64,000 nt of DNA from Stutzerimonas stutzeri (GTDB lineage: Bacteria > Pseudomonadota > Gammaproteobacteria > Pseudomonadales > Pseudomonadaceae), in contig NZ_CP007441.1 of NCBI RefSeq assembly GCF_000590475.1, positions 2,734,660 through 2,798,659 on the forward strand. The letters run 5' to 3'. Below the pieces are notes generated by a model. It had not been told where the DNA came from. It saw nothing but the letters and a program-made list of their open reading frames with translations, and ran no database searches. Numbering within the stretch: the first letter of the stretch is position 1; each line of letters opens with the position of its first letter. Positions 1-9,060 of this stretch are shown in pieces. The position numbers and the translations under genes are program-made.

Positions 1-659
1 CGATCTACAACGCCAACCTGCTCGGCACCCGTCATCTGCTCGAAGCGCTACGCACAACAGCAACCTGTCTTGAAGGCGTGCTTCTGGCCAGCAGTGCGAA
101 TGTGTATGGGAACGCTACCGAAGGCGTCCTGGACGAGTCTTCACCTCTTGCCCCGGCCAATGATTACGCGGTGAGCAAAGCGGCGATGGAGCTCTTGGCG
201 CGGCTGTACTACGGACGATTGCCGTTGATTATCAGCAGGCCATTCAATTACACGGGAATCGGTCAGGCTGAGCAATTCCTTATTCCAAAGATCGTTGCGC
301 ATACGCGTCGTCGCGCAGACGTCATTGAGCTGGGAAACCTGGATATCGCCCGGGACTTCTGCGATGTCCGCCAGGTTGTGCAAGCCTATCGGCGTCTACT
401 GGAGACTCCCGCCGCGATCGGCGAAACGGTCAATATCTGCTCAGGCTCGGCGTATACGCTTGAATATGTTCTTGAGCAGGCGGCAGCCATATCCGGACAT
501 CGTATGGAGGTCAGGGTTAATCCCTCCTTCGTACGCAGCGCCGATGTGAAAAATCTGTTCGGCTGCAGAACCAAGTTGGACACGCTTATCGGCGACCTGC
601 CTGAGATCGAGCTAAAAGAAACGTTGCGCTGGATGATCGAACAGCCATTCACGAATTAA
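1..659 (+). CDS. rmd: GDP-4-keto-6-deoxy-mannose reductase-like SDR (5' truncated)
   Basis: The reading frame is open from base 3 and runs off the left edge, so the N-terminal nucleotide-binding half is missing. The visible part has the extended short-chain dehydrogenase core: LLASSANVYG with the catalytic Ser region, then YAVSKAAM with the Tyr-xxx-Lys pair, then RPFNYTGIGQ, which is typical of GDP-6-deoxy-mannose reductases that make GDP-D-rhamnose. The C-terminal half (IARDFCDVRQVVQAY) also fits this subfamily. It probably acts in the cytoplasm in nucleotide-sugar synthesis for a surface polysaccharide, in keeping with the wza-like gene downstream. A GDP-mannose 4,6-dehydratase or another sugar epimerase is less likely but cannot be excluded without the N-terminus. 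Confidence 0.75.
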   Translation, partial: IYNANLLGTRHLLEALRTTATCLEGVLLASSANVYGNATEGVLDESSPLAPANDYAVSKAAMELLARLYYGRLPLIISRPFNYTGIGQAEQFLIPKIVAHTRRRADVIELGNLDIARDFCDVRQVVQAYRRLLETPAAIGETVNICSGSAYTLEYVLEQAAAISGHRMEVRVNPSFVRSADVKNLFGCRTKLDTLIGDLPEIELKETLRWMIEQPFTN

Positions 660-1253
660 TACTTGATCGATATCAGCAGCGTCGCCATAAATCACGGCGG
701 CATCGCGATTGGTCCAAAAGGCCGTGAAACTATTCTTTGTTTATTTATTTCGGCGCACCGATACAGGTACCGAACAGCCCGCGACGCTGCCAAAAGCGTT
801 ATTTGCACCGTTGCCTGGACGCGTGACGAAATCAAGTTCAGGCTGCAAATTATCAAATCCCCCGTTCTAGACGCGCTCTACCGCCTCACACCGCAGCCTC
901 CTCTATATCGATGCTGGATTTGTGCTCATCATCTTGAACCCCCGAGAAACGGAGCGGTCTATGGCTACTGTGAGCGACAAGCGCCTGTAGCCGTTTCGTG
1001 AAAAGCGCTAATCAGCTTGAGTAAAACCTCATCAGTGGCTTTCCCGAACAGGTCTCATGTCGAGACAAGAAGTATTACTTCCAGAGCTTTGCGGTAGCGA
1101 CACCAGGAGAAGCAGATATTGATTCGTTCTTGCTCTTTCGAAAAGACACCGCCGGTTGTCTATGGACGAATCAATTTCGCTCATTCCTTCAGCTAAAAGT
1201 GAATCCGCTGTTTCACTTCGTAAAAACAACTATTCCGTCAAGGATGAAGAACT
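660..1253. other. Intergenic region, no gene recognised
   Basis: About 590 bases lie between the reductase and the wza-like gene. A 112-codon frame begins with TTG at 663, but its product resembles nothing I know and it has no ribosome binding site. I see no clear terminator after the reductase. The stretch probably carries the promoter of the downstream export gene, but I cannot point to one with confidence. Confidence 0.4.
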
Positions 1254-2342
1254 ATGAAACCATTATTTGCTCTCGCTTTCTCTTCCGTGCTGGTGCTTCA
1301 GGGATGTGTGTTTGCGCCCGGCCAATACCTTGATCCGGATGAATTCAAGGACGGCGCGGAATCAGAAGACGGTACCGTACAGCTTATTCGCATCACTCCC
1401 GACATGCTCAAGGGCGAGCTGTCCTCGGACAGGGGCACTTCCAGCAAGCAGGAACTGATCGACTACAAACCGGAGGCGTACCGTATCGGCGCCAACGATC
1501 TTCTCTATATCACCGTATGGGATCACCCAGAGCTGACAGCGCCGTCCGGTCCGCAGCAGCAACTCGATGCCAACGGCCGCCTGGTTCGCCCTGATGGCAC
1601 CCTCTTCTACCCCTATATCGGCACCGTCAATGCTGCAGGCCGTACGATTGAAGAACTGCGAATCGATATCGCGCGCCGCCTCGCCAATTACATCGACAGC
1701 CCACAGGTAGACGTCAGCCTGCTGCGCTATGGTAGCCAGCGCATCGTGCTTTCCGGCGCATTCAATACCGCCGGTGAAATACCGGTAACCACCGCACCGA
1801 TGACCATCGTGCAGGCGATCAGCCAGGCGGGTGTCAACACCGATACTGCCGATCTCTCCGGCCTGATGCTCAAGCGCGGCGGCCGTGAGTACATGCTGAA
1901 CCTCGACGACCTGAACCGCCCGGACTCCTGGCTGCATCAGGTTTATCTGAAGGACGGCGACCAACTGCACCTGCCCTATAACGATCAGAAGAAAATCTAC
2001 GTGCTGGGTGAAGTCACGAATCCACAGGCACTGAGCTTTAAAACAACTAGCTACAACCTTATGGATGCCATCGGCACCGCGGGCGGTATTCGCCAGGAAA
2101 CCGCGGACGGTGAAGCGGTATATGTGATTCGCGGCGCGGAGAACATTGCCACCGAGCAGGCCAAGGTTTTTCAGCTGAACGCCCAGTCCCCAACTGCCTT
2201 CGCCTTGGCTAAGAGCTTCCCGCTCCAGCCGCAGGACGTGGTGTTCGTGGGGCCAGCCGGGATCACCCGTTGGAACCGCTTCATCAGCCAGCTGCTGCCG
2301 TCGGCATCGTTCGTTGGAACCGGTGCAGCATTCAACCGTTAA
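1254..2342 (+). CDS. wza: Wza-like polysaccharide export outer-membrane lipoprotein
   Basis: This 362-residue protein begins with a lipoprotein signal ending in LVLQGC (Cys18), so it should be lipidated and anchored in the outer membrane. The poly-export domain starts around residue 75 (YRIGANDLLYITVWDHPEL). SLBB-type beta-grasp repeats follow (about 150-320; IVLSGAFNTAGEIPV and KIYVLGEVTNP). The C-terminal ITRWNRFISQLLPS matches the amphipathic helix that forms the Wza barrel. Family members form an octameric channel for capsule or exopolysaccharide export. No wzc/wzb partner is inside the window; the rest of the locus presumably lies to the left or elsewhere. A rho-independent terminator follows 42 bases after the stop, so this is the last gene of its unit. 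Confidence 0.9.
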   Translation: MKPLFALAFSSVLVLQGCVFAPGQYLDPDEFKDGAESEDGTVQLIRITPDMLKGELSSDRGTSSKQELIDYKPEAYRIGANDLLYITVWDHPELTAPSGPQQQLDANGRLVRPDGTLFYPYIGTVNAAGRTIEELRIDIARRLANYIDSPQVDVSLLRYGSQRIVLSGAFNTAGEIPVTTAPMTIVQAISQAGVNTDTADLSGLMLKRGGREYMLNLDDLNRPDSWLHQVYLKDGDQLHLPYNDQKKIYVLGEVTNPQALSFKTTSYNLMDAIGTAGGIRQETADGEAVYVIRGAENIATEQAKVFQLNAQSPTAFALAKSFPLQPQDVVFVGPAGITRWNRFISQLLPSASFVGTGAAFNR

Positions 2343-2383
2343 TGACGTGAAAAACATCAGGTCCAGCGAGGCCTGATGAACTG

Positions 2384-2419
2384 AACCGCAGCCAGCCCCA
2401 TGGGCGGCTGCGGTTTTTT
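2384..2419 (+). terminator. Rho-independent terminator after the wza-like gene
   Basis: A perfect 10-bp stem (AACCGCAGCC at 2384-2393 with GGCTGCGGTT at 2406-2415) is followed by a run of T. It lies 42 bases after the wza stop codon. Confidence 0.9.
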
Positions 2420-2462
2420 ATGTCCGGGTCTGAGTCCAGCAGTTGCTCATGTCCACATACAA

Positions 2463-2488
2463 AAGGCTTCGCCCCACGCGGCGAGCCT
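2463..2488 (-). terminator. Possible terminator for the leftward small acidic ORF
   Basis: AGGCTTCGCC and GGCGAGCCT form a stem with one bulged base. Read on the minus strand the hairpin is followed by TTTT. It lies about 100 bases beyond the stop of the 62-codon ORF at 2592-2780, which it may end. Confidence 0.45.
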
Positions 2489-2591
2489 CCGTGCAATCTC
2501 CCGTTACCCGCCAGCCCCTTCGCTAGATACAGGTTTGCGTTCCGGCCACGCGCCGAAAGGCAATCACCGCTAAGGGAAAGACGGTGACCGA

Positions 2592-2780
2592 CTATTCGGT
2601 GGGGATAGTCGGATCATCTTCAAACATGTCGATGTCTTCATCGCTGAGCTCCGTCTCTTCAGGCTCTGACATCGGGGTGTCGTTGATAGTGGCTCCGTCC
2701 GGGTCTCCGGGTAGGGGCGCAGCTGCGTCAGGATCGTTAGCGGCCAGCACGCCCGAAGCCATCATTGATTTAACTTGCAT
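2592..2780 (-). CDS. Small acidic hypothetical protein
   Basis: I do not recognise this 62-residue product. It is acidic toward the C-terminus (SEPEETELSDEDIDMFEDD) and rich in Asp, Glu, Pro and Ala in the middle, with no membrane segment or signal peptide, so it is probably disordered. Two things support a real gene: a good ribosome binding site (GAGGTGAT just before the ATG) and a hairpin with a short T run downstream on the same strand. It stands alone between two rightward units. A chance ORF remains possible. Confidence 0.5.
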   Translation of the reverse strand: MQVKSMMASGVLAANDPDAAAPLPGDPDGATINDTPMSEPEETELSDEDIDMFEDDPTIPTE

Positions 2781-3271
2781 ACATCACCTCGCGTCGAGGC
2801 CCCAATGGCCTCTGAAAATTCGAACGATGAAGCTGCGATTGGTGCTGAACCATCAGTCGGAACAGCGAAGCGCGCGTGATAGGGCTAATCGGCCATGCTG
2901 GCCAGCCCTGCCGTGATTTGCCGTTCGGGTAGCTGGGTGATTTAACACGCAACCGAGCCCTATGTGACTCATGTACTGCCTGGATGCGGAATGCGTGTTG
3001 AATCAGGGTGCGACGCGACACGTCTACCGGCCAGGCTTCGCCCAGCACGCGTATCAATGCGAACAGCACAGGACGCCTGACCAGTGATTGGAAGCTGACG
3101 GATAAAAGAAACGGCAAGGATGGCGTTCGATAATCGCACAGTAAGCGGAATGGCTGATTGATTGAGCAGACGGGAGCTTGCACGATTCGTCGGCGATACG
3201 ATCTGCTGTCTTTCGAGCATGTCCTCGAGACACGCTGTTCGAACATAACAATGAATAAAAAGGATGACGTG
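2781..3271. other. Intergenic region upstream of the TRAP transporter
   Basis: About 490 bases separate the leftward acidic ORF from the rightward TRAP operon, so divergent promoters are expected here. Long open frames exist on both strands but look like non-coding translation with no family resemblance. No repeat or RNA gene was recognised. Confidence 0.4.
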
Positions 3272-4333
3272 ATGCTCAAGCTCCCCAAACTGCTGCTGTC
3301 CATGTTTACGCTCGGGTCCCTCATGGCGAATGGCGCGGCCCAGGCCGACGAATCAGTAGTCACGCTGAAACTGGCCCACTTCCTTCCGGCGCATTCGGTG
3401 ACCCAGGCGCAATTTCTCGAACCTTGGGCGCAGCGCATCACTCAACAGTCCAACGGACGCATTCAGTTCCAGTTCTATCCCTCGATGCAGCTCGGCGGCA
3501 CACCGCCGCAGTTGGTCGATCAGGTACGCGATGGGGTTGCCGATATCGTCTGGACCTTGCCGGGCTATAGCAGCGGCCGCTTTCCGCTCACCGCGGCGTT
3601 CGAACTACCCTTCATGAGCAGCTCCTCGGAAGCCAGTAGCCAGGCCATGTGGGACTTCATTCAGAAACATGGACAGGACGAGTTCGCCGACATGCATCTG
3701 CTGGCCACGCACCTGACTGACGGCGCCCTGGTGCACACCACGAAAAAGCCCATTCATACGCTGAAGGATTTCCGCGGCCAGAAGCTGCGCGCAGCCAACC
3801 GCACTGCCGCCAAGACCATCGGCCTGCTCGGCGCCACGCCTGTAGCGATGCCCGTCCCGCAGGTTCCCGAGGCCCTGTCCAAAGGCGTTGTGGATGGTGC
3901 GGTGCTGCCATGGGACGTAGTGCCGGCGCTCAAACTGCACGAACTGGTCAAGTACCACACCGAGACCGCTGCTGGCACGCCGGCGCTGATGCACACCGCG
4001 CTAATCGTCGGGATGAATAAGGACACCTACAACAAGCTCCCCGCTGACCTAAAGCAGGTTATCGATGCCAACAGTGGTCGCGAACTCTCTCGCGAGGCAG
4101 GACGCATTTGGGACAACCAAGTGGTCGAAACGGGCCATAAGCTCGCTCAGTCGCGCAATAACGAAATCTACGTACTGCCTCCGGAAGAACAGACCAAATG
4201 GATGGAAACCACCAGTCAGGTCAGTGAAGACTGGATCAAAGACGTTGAAAGCAAGGGTTACGAGAACGGCAAGGCGCTGTTGGACGAAGCCCGCCAACTG
4301 ATTGAACAATACAACGCAAAGCTACCCCGCTGA
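3272..4333 (+). CDS. dctP: TRAP transporter periplasmic substrate-binding protein (DctP family)
   Basis: The product has 353 residues. I chose the ATG at 3272 because AAGGA lies seven bases before it; the in-frame ATG at 3251 has no ribosome binding site. A Sec signal peptide ends near AAQA|DES (about residue 25). The mature part is a typical DctP fold: LKLAHFLPAHSVTQAQFLEPWAQRI at the start, then GRIQFQFYPSMQLGG and LRAANRTAAKTIGLLGATPVAMP. The conserved Arg of LRAANR usually binds the carboxylate of the ligand. It should capture an organic acid in the periplasm and pass it to the two membrane subunits encoded next. The neighbouring pobA suggests an aromatic acid such as 4-hydroxybenzoate, but that is inference. 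Confidence 0.92.
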   Translation: MLKLPKLLLSMFTLGSLMANGAAQADESVVTLKLAHFLPAHSVTQAQFLEPWAQRITQQSNGRIQFQFYPSMQLGGTPPQLVDQVRDGVADIVWTLPGYSSGRFPLTAAFELPFMSSSSEASSQAMWDFIQKHGQDEFADMHLLATHLTDGALVHTTKKPIHTLKDFRGQKLRAANRTAAKTIGLLGATPVAMPVPQVPEALSKGVVDGAVLPWDVVPALKLHELVKYHTETAAGTPALMHTALIVGMNKDTYNKLPADLKQVIDANSGRELSREAGRIWDNQVVETGHKLAQSRNNEIYVLPPEEQTKWMETTSQVSEDWIKDVESKGYENGKALLDEARQLIEQYNAKLPR

Positions 4334-4375
4334 TACACGGGCAGTGCCAATGCGGTACTGCCCTGGAGATTTACC

Positions 4376-4903
4376 ATGAGTGAACCCGTACTCCAGGCTC
4401 CAGCCGTGCCTGAAGGTGCGTTCGGCCGCCTGCTCGATGTCCTTTCCCGTCTGCTGGCCTTCCTCGGCGGCCTGCTGCTGGTGGCCATGACCCTGATGGC
4501 GACTTACAGCATTGCCATGCGCGCGCTGTTCGACGAGCCGCTGCTCGGCGACGTCGAGCTGGTGCAGATGGGCTGCGGCATCGCCATCGTCTTCTTCCTG
4601 CCGCTGTGCCAGCTGCGCCGCGGCAATGTCATCGTCGATGTTTTCACCTTGCATGCCTCGGCGCAGGTGCGCAATGGACTCGATGCCCTGGGCGGCCTGC
4701 TGATGGCCCTGGCCGCAGCACTGCTGGCCTGGCGGTCACTGGTGGGCATGCTCGATGCCTACAGCACCGGTGAGGAGTCGATCATCATGGGCGTGCCGAT
4801 CTGGTGGTCGATGACCGCCTTCGCGCCTGGTTTTGCGTTGCTGGCGCTGGTGGCCCTGTACACCGCCTGGCAGGATTTTCGTGGTGAGGGTAAACCCGCA
4901 TGA
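4376..4903 (+). CDS. dctQ: TRAP transporter small permease subunit (DctQ family)
   Basis: This 175-residue protein has four predicted membrane helices, with the first near residues 25-47 (LAFLGGLLLVAMTLMATYSIAMRALF) and the last near 140-165. That is the usual DctQ layout and length. The motif EPLLGDVELVQMGCGIAIVFFLPLCQLRRGNVIVDVF is family-typical. It pairs with the large permease in the inner membrane; DctQM complexes import substrates using a sodium gradient. Its stop overlaps the start of the next gene by four bases (ATGA), which indicates translational coupling. Confidence 0.92.
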   Translation: MSEPVLQAPAVPEGAFGRLLDVLSRLLAFLGGLLLVAMTLMATYSIAMRALFDEPLLGDVELVQMGCGIAIVFFLPLCQLRRGNVIVDVFTLHASAQVRNGLDALGGLLMALAAALLAWRSLVGMLDAYSTGEESIIMGVPIWWSMTAFAPGFALLALVALYTAWQDFRGEGKPA

Positions 4904-6222
4904 GCAGTGTTGAAATCGGCGGACTTTTCCTCGCCATCCTTCTCGTCCTACTGGTGGTGCGCATCCCGATCGCCATCGCCATGCTGCTGACCGGCGTCGG
5001 CGGCTACGTCGCCATCAGTGGCTGGGCGCCCCTGCTGAGCTACATCAAGACCGTCGCCTACGGTCGATTCACCGTTTATGACCTGTCGGTCATTCCGCTT
5101 TTTCTGCTGATGGGCCAATTTGCCTCGCGGGGTGGGCTCGCGTCCGGCCTGTTCCGCTCCGCAGCGGCAATGATCGGCCACTGGCGCGGTGGCCTGGCAA
5201 TGGCCGCGATAGGCTCTTGTGCCGCTTTTGGCGCAGTTTGCGGTTCTTCGATTGCCACCGCAGCCACCATGGGCCAGGTCGCGCTGCCCGAGCTGAAAAA
5301 GTACAACTATTCCGGCTCGCTGGCGGTCGGTAGCCTGGCCGCTGGCGGCACACTGGGCATACTCATTCCGCCTTCGGTGGTGCTGGTGATCTACGCCATC
5401 CTGGCCCAGGAAAACATCTCGGCGCTGTTCATGGCCGCCTTCATTCCCGGCGTGCTGGCTGCAATCGGCTACATGATCGCGATCGCCATTTACGTACGCA
5501 TGAACCCCGACGCAGGGCCCGCCCAACCGCGCATGACCTGGCGTGAACGTCTTGCCGCGCAGAAAGGCGTGTGGCCGGTTTTCCTCATCTTCGTTCTGGT
5601 TCTGGGCGGTATTTATAGCGGCTGGTTCACTCCAACCGAGGCAGCCGCGATTGGCACCGTGGGCACCGGCTTCTTCGCCGTGGTGCTGGGCGGCATGCGC
5701 TGGGCCGGCTTCAAGGAAGTGCTCTACGGCACCGCGGTGACTACCGGCATGATCTTCATGATCCTGCTGGGCGCCGACATCATGAATTCCTTCCTGGCCG
5801 TCTCCCAGTTGCCTGTGGCGCTGGCCGAAGCCATCACCAACAGCGGCGTCGGGCCCTTCGTGGTGCTCGCGGGGATCCTTATCCTGTACCTGATCCTCGG
5901 CTGCGTGATGGACACCATGTCGATGATCCTGCTGACCATCCCGATCTTCTTCCCGCTGATCATGGGCCTGGATTTCTACGGCCTGGACCAGACCGAAAAG
6001 GCTATCTGGTTCGGCATCCTGGCGCTGATGGTGGTGGAAATCGGCATGATCACCCCGCCGGTGGGCATGAACGTCTACGTGATCAGCAGTATGGCCCGCG
6101 ACGTGAGCTTGCGCGACGCCTTCCGCGGCGTGGTGCCTTTTCTCATCTCCGACATCGTTCGCGTGGTGATCCTGGTGCTGTTCCCGTCGATCACCCTGTG
6201 CCTGGTGCGGTGGCTGTCATGA
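4900..6222 (+). CDS. dctM: TRAP transporter large permease subunit (DctM family)
   Basis: At 440 residues this is a full-length DctM protein with about 12 hydrophobic segments. Family signatures include PLFLLMGQFASRGG, FGAVCGSSIATAATMGQVALPEL, GGTLGILIPPSVVLVIYA and MITPPVGMNVYVISS. It forms the substrate-translocating part of the sodium-coupled TRAP importer in the inner membrane. It starts inside the end of dctQ (ATGA overlap) and is the last gene of the three-gene operon. Substrate cannot be read from the sequence. Confidence 0.93.
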   Translation: MSSVEIGGLFLAILLVLLVVRIPIAIAMLLTGVGGYVAISGWAPLLSYIKTVAYGRFTVYDLSVIPLFLLMGQFASRGGLASGLFRSAAAMIGHWRGGLAMAAIGSCAAFGAVCGSSIATAATMGQVALPELKKYNYSGSLAVGSLAAGGTLGILIPPSVVLVIYAILAQENISALFMAAFIPGVLAAIGYMIAIAIYVRMNPDAGPAQPRMTWRERLAAQKGVWPVFLIFVLVLGGIYSGWFTPTEAAAIGTVGTGFFAVVLGGMRWAGFKEVLYGTAVTTGMIFMILLGADIMNSFLAVSQLPVALAEAITNSGVGPFVVLAGILILYLILGCVMDTMSMILLTIPIFFPLIMGLDFYGLDQTEKAIWFGILALMVVEIGMITPPVGMNVYVISSMARDVSLRDAFRGVVPFLISDIVRVVILVLFPSITLCLVRWLS

Positions 6223-6825
6223 CCTCGACCGGCTAATCGAATTGCCGCCTGCGGCGGCTGCATCACTCCCCTGCGCTTTCGAATTCCGCAACGGCGATGG
6301 GGAGCCCTTAACCTTCACACCGCGACAATGAGCGACTGCAGGGAACGGGCCGCAAAACCGAACTGGTCACAACCATCCAAAACGGTCCGGCGAAGACCTC
6401 AAGATCAAGTGGCGCTCACGAGATCTGGAGGAGAACTGGCTGATCTTCATCCGCTGTCTATCTTTTAAAGCTGGGCTCGATTGCTCCCGTTGTACGCGCC
6501 CTCTCCTGCGCGCGCTTACTCGGCCCAACAGATGACGGGCTTTTTATGGAGACGGCTACCGGAACACCCATGGCTGGTACTTCCTGCATCATGCGACGCT
6601 AGGCGCCATAGATAATCGCAACCGACGGAGCGCAATCACCAATCCCAGCTGCGGCCAGAGTCGGCTAGGCATAGGGCGAGTCTGGCCGATTACCGAACGC
6701 AGTTTATAAAAGTCCAAGTTAAAGCCGAGTACCGCCATTAACTTGGCCCTCCGGTGCGGCAAGAATGTAGGTCATCTCGAATCTATAGGCGCAACACGCC
6801 ACGAACAACAAACGAGAGGCCATTC
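6223..6825. other. Intergenic region between the TRAP operon and pobA
   Basis: About 600 bases without a recognisable gene. A short GCCGCC/GGCGGC inverted repeat at 6244-6258 lacks a T run. GCCC...GGGC followed by TTTTT near 6523-6545 is a weak terminator candidate. The regulatory region of pobA should lie in the right part, but I recognise no specific operator. Confidence 0.4.
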
Positions 6826-8010
6826 ATGAAAACCAGTGTTGCCATCATCGGCGCCGGGCCTTCCGGCCTGTTACTCGGCCAACTTCTGCACAAGGCCGGG
6901 ATTTCCAATGTGATCATCGAACGCCAGAGCGCGACCTACGTGCTGAGCCGCATCCGTGCCGGCGTGCTTGAACAGGGCATGGTCGATCTGATGCGCGAGG
7001 CTGGTGTAGCCGAGCGCATGGACCGTGAAGGAATTGTCCATGAAGGCGTCGAGCTGGCCTTTGCCGGACGGCGCGAACGGATCGATCTAAAAGCCCTTAC
7101 GGGTGGCGATACGGTCATGGTCTACGGCCAGACCGAGGTCACCCGTGACCTGATGGATGCCCGTGGTGACAGCGGCGCTCCAGCTTTTTACGAAGCGAGC
7201 GACGTGCAGCTGCATGATCTGAAGTCCGATGCGCCCTATGTCACCTTCACGTATAGCGGCGAACAGCTGCGTCTGGACTGCGACTACGTCGCCGGATGCG
7301 ACGGCTTCCACGGTGTATCGCGCAAGACCATCCCCGCACAGTCCTTGGAAATCTTCGAGCGGGTCTACCCGTTCGGCTGGCTGGGGCTGCTCAGCGATAC
7401 GCCTCCGGTCCATGAGGAGTTGATCTACGCCAACCATGAGCGCGGATTTGCCCTGTGCAGCATGCGCTCCACCACCCGCTCGCGCTATTACCTCCAGGTA
7501 GGTCTGGAAGAACAGGTGGAGGACTGGTCGGATGAGCGTTTCTGGGACGAGCTCAAGTGCCGTCTGCCTGAAGACGTCGCCACTCAATTGGTGACAGGCC
7601 CGTCGCTGGAAAAGAGCATCGCCCCGCTGCGTAGCTTCGTGACCGAACCCATGCAATATGGTCGGTTGTTCCTCGTCGGCGACGCCGCGCACATTGTCCC
7701 GCCCACTGGCGCGAAAGGATTGAACCTCGCGGCAAGCGATGTCAGCACGCTGTACCGAATCCTTTGCAAGGTATTCCAGGAAGGTCGACGTGATCTCGTT
7801 AACCGCTATTCACCGATCTGCCTGCGACGCGTATGGAAGGCCGAACGCTTCTCCTGGTGGATGACTTCGTTACTGCATCGTTTCCCGGATACTGATGGTT
7901 TCAGTCAACGTATCCAGCAGAGCGAGTTGGACTACTACACCAGTACCGTCGCCGGGCTGACCACCATTGCGGAAAACTACGTAGGCCTGCCCTACGAGCC
8001 GGTCGACTAA
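6826..8010 (+). CDS. pobA: 4-hydroxybenzoate 3-monooxygenase
   Basis: The flavoprotein hydroxylates 4-hydroxybenzoate to protocatechuate using NADPH and oxygen, feeding the beta-ketoadipate pathway. The product is 394 residues, exactly the usual PobA length. The start at 6826 has GAGAGG upstream. The FAD dinucleotide motif is at the N-terminus (VAIIGAGPSGLLLGQLL), followed by RIRAGVLEQGMVDLM, the middle Asp-Gly motif (CDGFHGVSRKTIP) and the second FAD motif (LFLVGDAAHIVPPTGAKGLNLA). These match PobA closely. It acts in the cytoplasm. An AraC-type regulator follows 65 bases downstream on the same strand, and a TRAP transporter lies upstream. Confidence 0.95.
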   Translation: MKTSVAIIGAGPSGLLLGQLLHKAGISNVIIERQSATYVLSRIRAGVLEQGMVDLMREAGVAERMDREGIVHEGVELAFAGRRERIDLKALTGGDTVMVYGQTEVTRDLMDARGDSGAPAFYEASDVQLHDLKSDAPYVTFTYSGEQLRLDCDYVAGCDGFHGVSRKTIPAQSLEIFERVYPFGWLGLLSDTPPVHEELIYANHERGFALCSMRSTTRSRYYLQVGLEEQVEDWSDERFWDELKCRLPEDVATQLVTGPSLEKSIAPLRSFVTEPMQYGRLFLVGDAAHIVPPTGAKGLNLAASDVSTLYRILCKVFQEGRRDLVNRYSPICLRRVWKAERFSWWMTSLLHRFPDTDGFSQRIQQSELDYYTSTVAGLTTIAENYVGLPYEPVD

Positions 8011-8075
8011 TGCTGGCAGGCTGGGCAATGCCGACAGGCGGTGCTAGCGTTAATGCTTTGCGCAGAGGCCACGCG

Positions 8076-8978
8076 ATGGAAGCCCGTCCGGTGAACGTTC
8101 CGGTGTTCAAGCTCTACGGAGATCGACTCGAATGGACCACGCCGGACCTGCTGCATTGCGAATCGATCCCCGAGCGCAGTCGCCTGCACGACTGGGAAAT
8201 CAAGCCCCACCGTCATAGCGATCTGGTGCAACTGCTGTACGTTCGCAGCGGCTGGGCCATGATCGAGATCGAGGGTGCGCAGACTCGGCTGGAACATCCG
8301 GCGATTCAGGTAGTGCCTCCCATGTGCATCCACGGCTTCCATTTTTCCGATCGAGTAGAGGGCTACGTCATTACCTTGGCGGCTCCGTTGGCCGGCCTGC
8401 TCGATGCACAGCTTGATGCGCCACAGCCCATTCTCGCTACGCCCGGCCTCTACCCCATTGGCGAGGATCTGCAATATCTCGACGGGCTTTTCGAAGCCAT
8501 CAATCGAGAATACCTTTATCCAGCCCCAGCACGTGAACTGCAGCTCCACTCGCTAATCGGCCTGGTAGGCACCTGGTTGAGGCGACAAGCACATGATCGG
8601 CAGCGGCAGGAGCGTCCATTGCCCGGACAGGATTATCTGCAGGCATTCTCTGCGTTGGTCGAGGCGCATTTCCGCGAACAACTGTCCATCGAACAGTATG
8701 CCTACCGTATAGGCATAACGCCTGCACACCTGAACAATGTGACGCGCCGGTTCGCCGGTTGTACCGCGCAGCAGGTGGTGCATCAGCGGCTGCTGCTCGA
8801 AGCAAAACGACAATTGATCTACACCGCGCTCAGTGCCAAACAGATCGCCGAAGGTCTCGGATTTTCTGAGGCAGCTTACTTTTCCCGATTCTTCAAACGC
8901 CTCATGGGACTATCGCCCCAGACGTTCCGCAATCAGGATCGGGCTGGGCCGTCCCCATCGGATTCAGGTGGACTCTGA
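8076..8978 (+). CDS. AraC-family regulator, PobR/PobC-like
   Basis: The ATG at 8076 (GAGG upstream) gives 300 residues. The N-terminal half is a cupin ligand-binding domain (HDWEIKPHRHSDLVQLLYVRSGW, then HPAIQVVPPMCIHGFHF). The C-terminal half has two helix-turn-helix units: LSIEQYAYRIGITPAHLNNVTRRFAG and KQIAEGLGFSEAAYFSRFFKRLMGLSPQTFR. AraC proteins of this type are known activators of pobA in pseudomonads. Here the gene is downstream of pobA in the same direction rather than divergent, so it might be co-transcribed and self-reinforcing. 4-hydroxybenzoate as inducer is inference from position and resemblance. Confidence 0.85.
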   Translation: MEARPVNVPVFKLYGDRLEWTTPDLLHCESIPERSRLHDWEIKPHRHSDLVQLLYVRSGWAMIEIEGAQTRLEHPAIQVVPPMCIHGFHFSDRVEGYVITLAAPLAGLLDAQLDAPQPILATPGLYPIGEDLQYLDGLFEAINREYLYPAPARELQLHSLIGLVGTWLRRQAHDRQRQERPLPGQDYLQAFSALVEAHFREQLSIEQYAYRIGITPAHLNNVTRRFAGCTAQQVVHQRLLLEAKRQLIYTALSAKQIAEGLGFSEAAYFSRFFKRLMGLSPQTFRNQDRAGPSPSDSGGL

Positions 8979-9060
8979 ACGCTGGCCCAGCGCTGGGTTA
9001 GTCCATTGATGCTCGCGATTGCGGTACCGCTATGGCGACGGTTGCCTGCCTTGGCTCCAC

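Noticed and set aside
663..1001. 112-codon frame after the rmd-like gene
   Set aside because: TTG start without a ribosome binding site, and no likeness to any family.
6400..6470. Transposase-like stretch (KIKWRSRDLEENWL) in the gap before pobA
   Set aside because: Only a short vague likeness; no flanking repeats and no further conserved segments.
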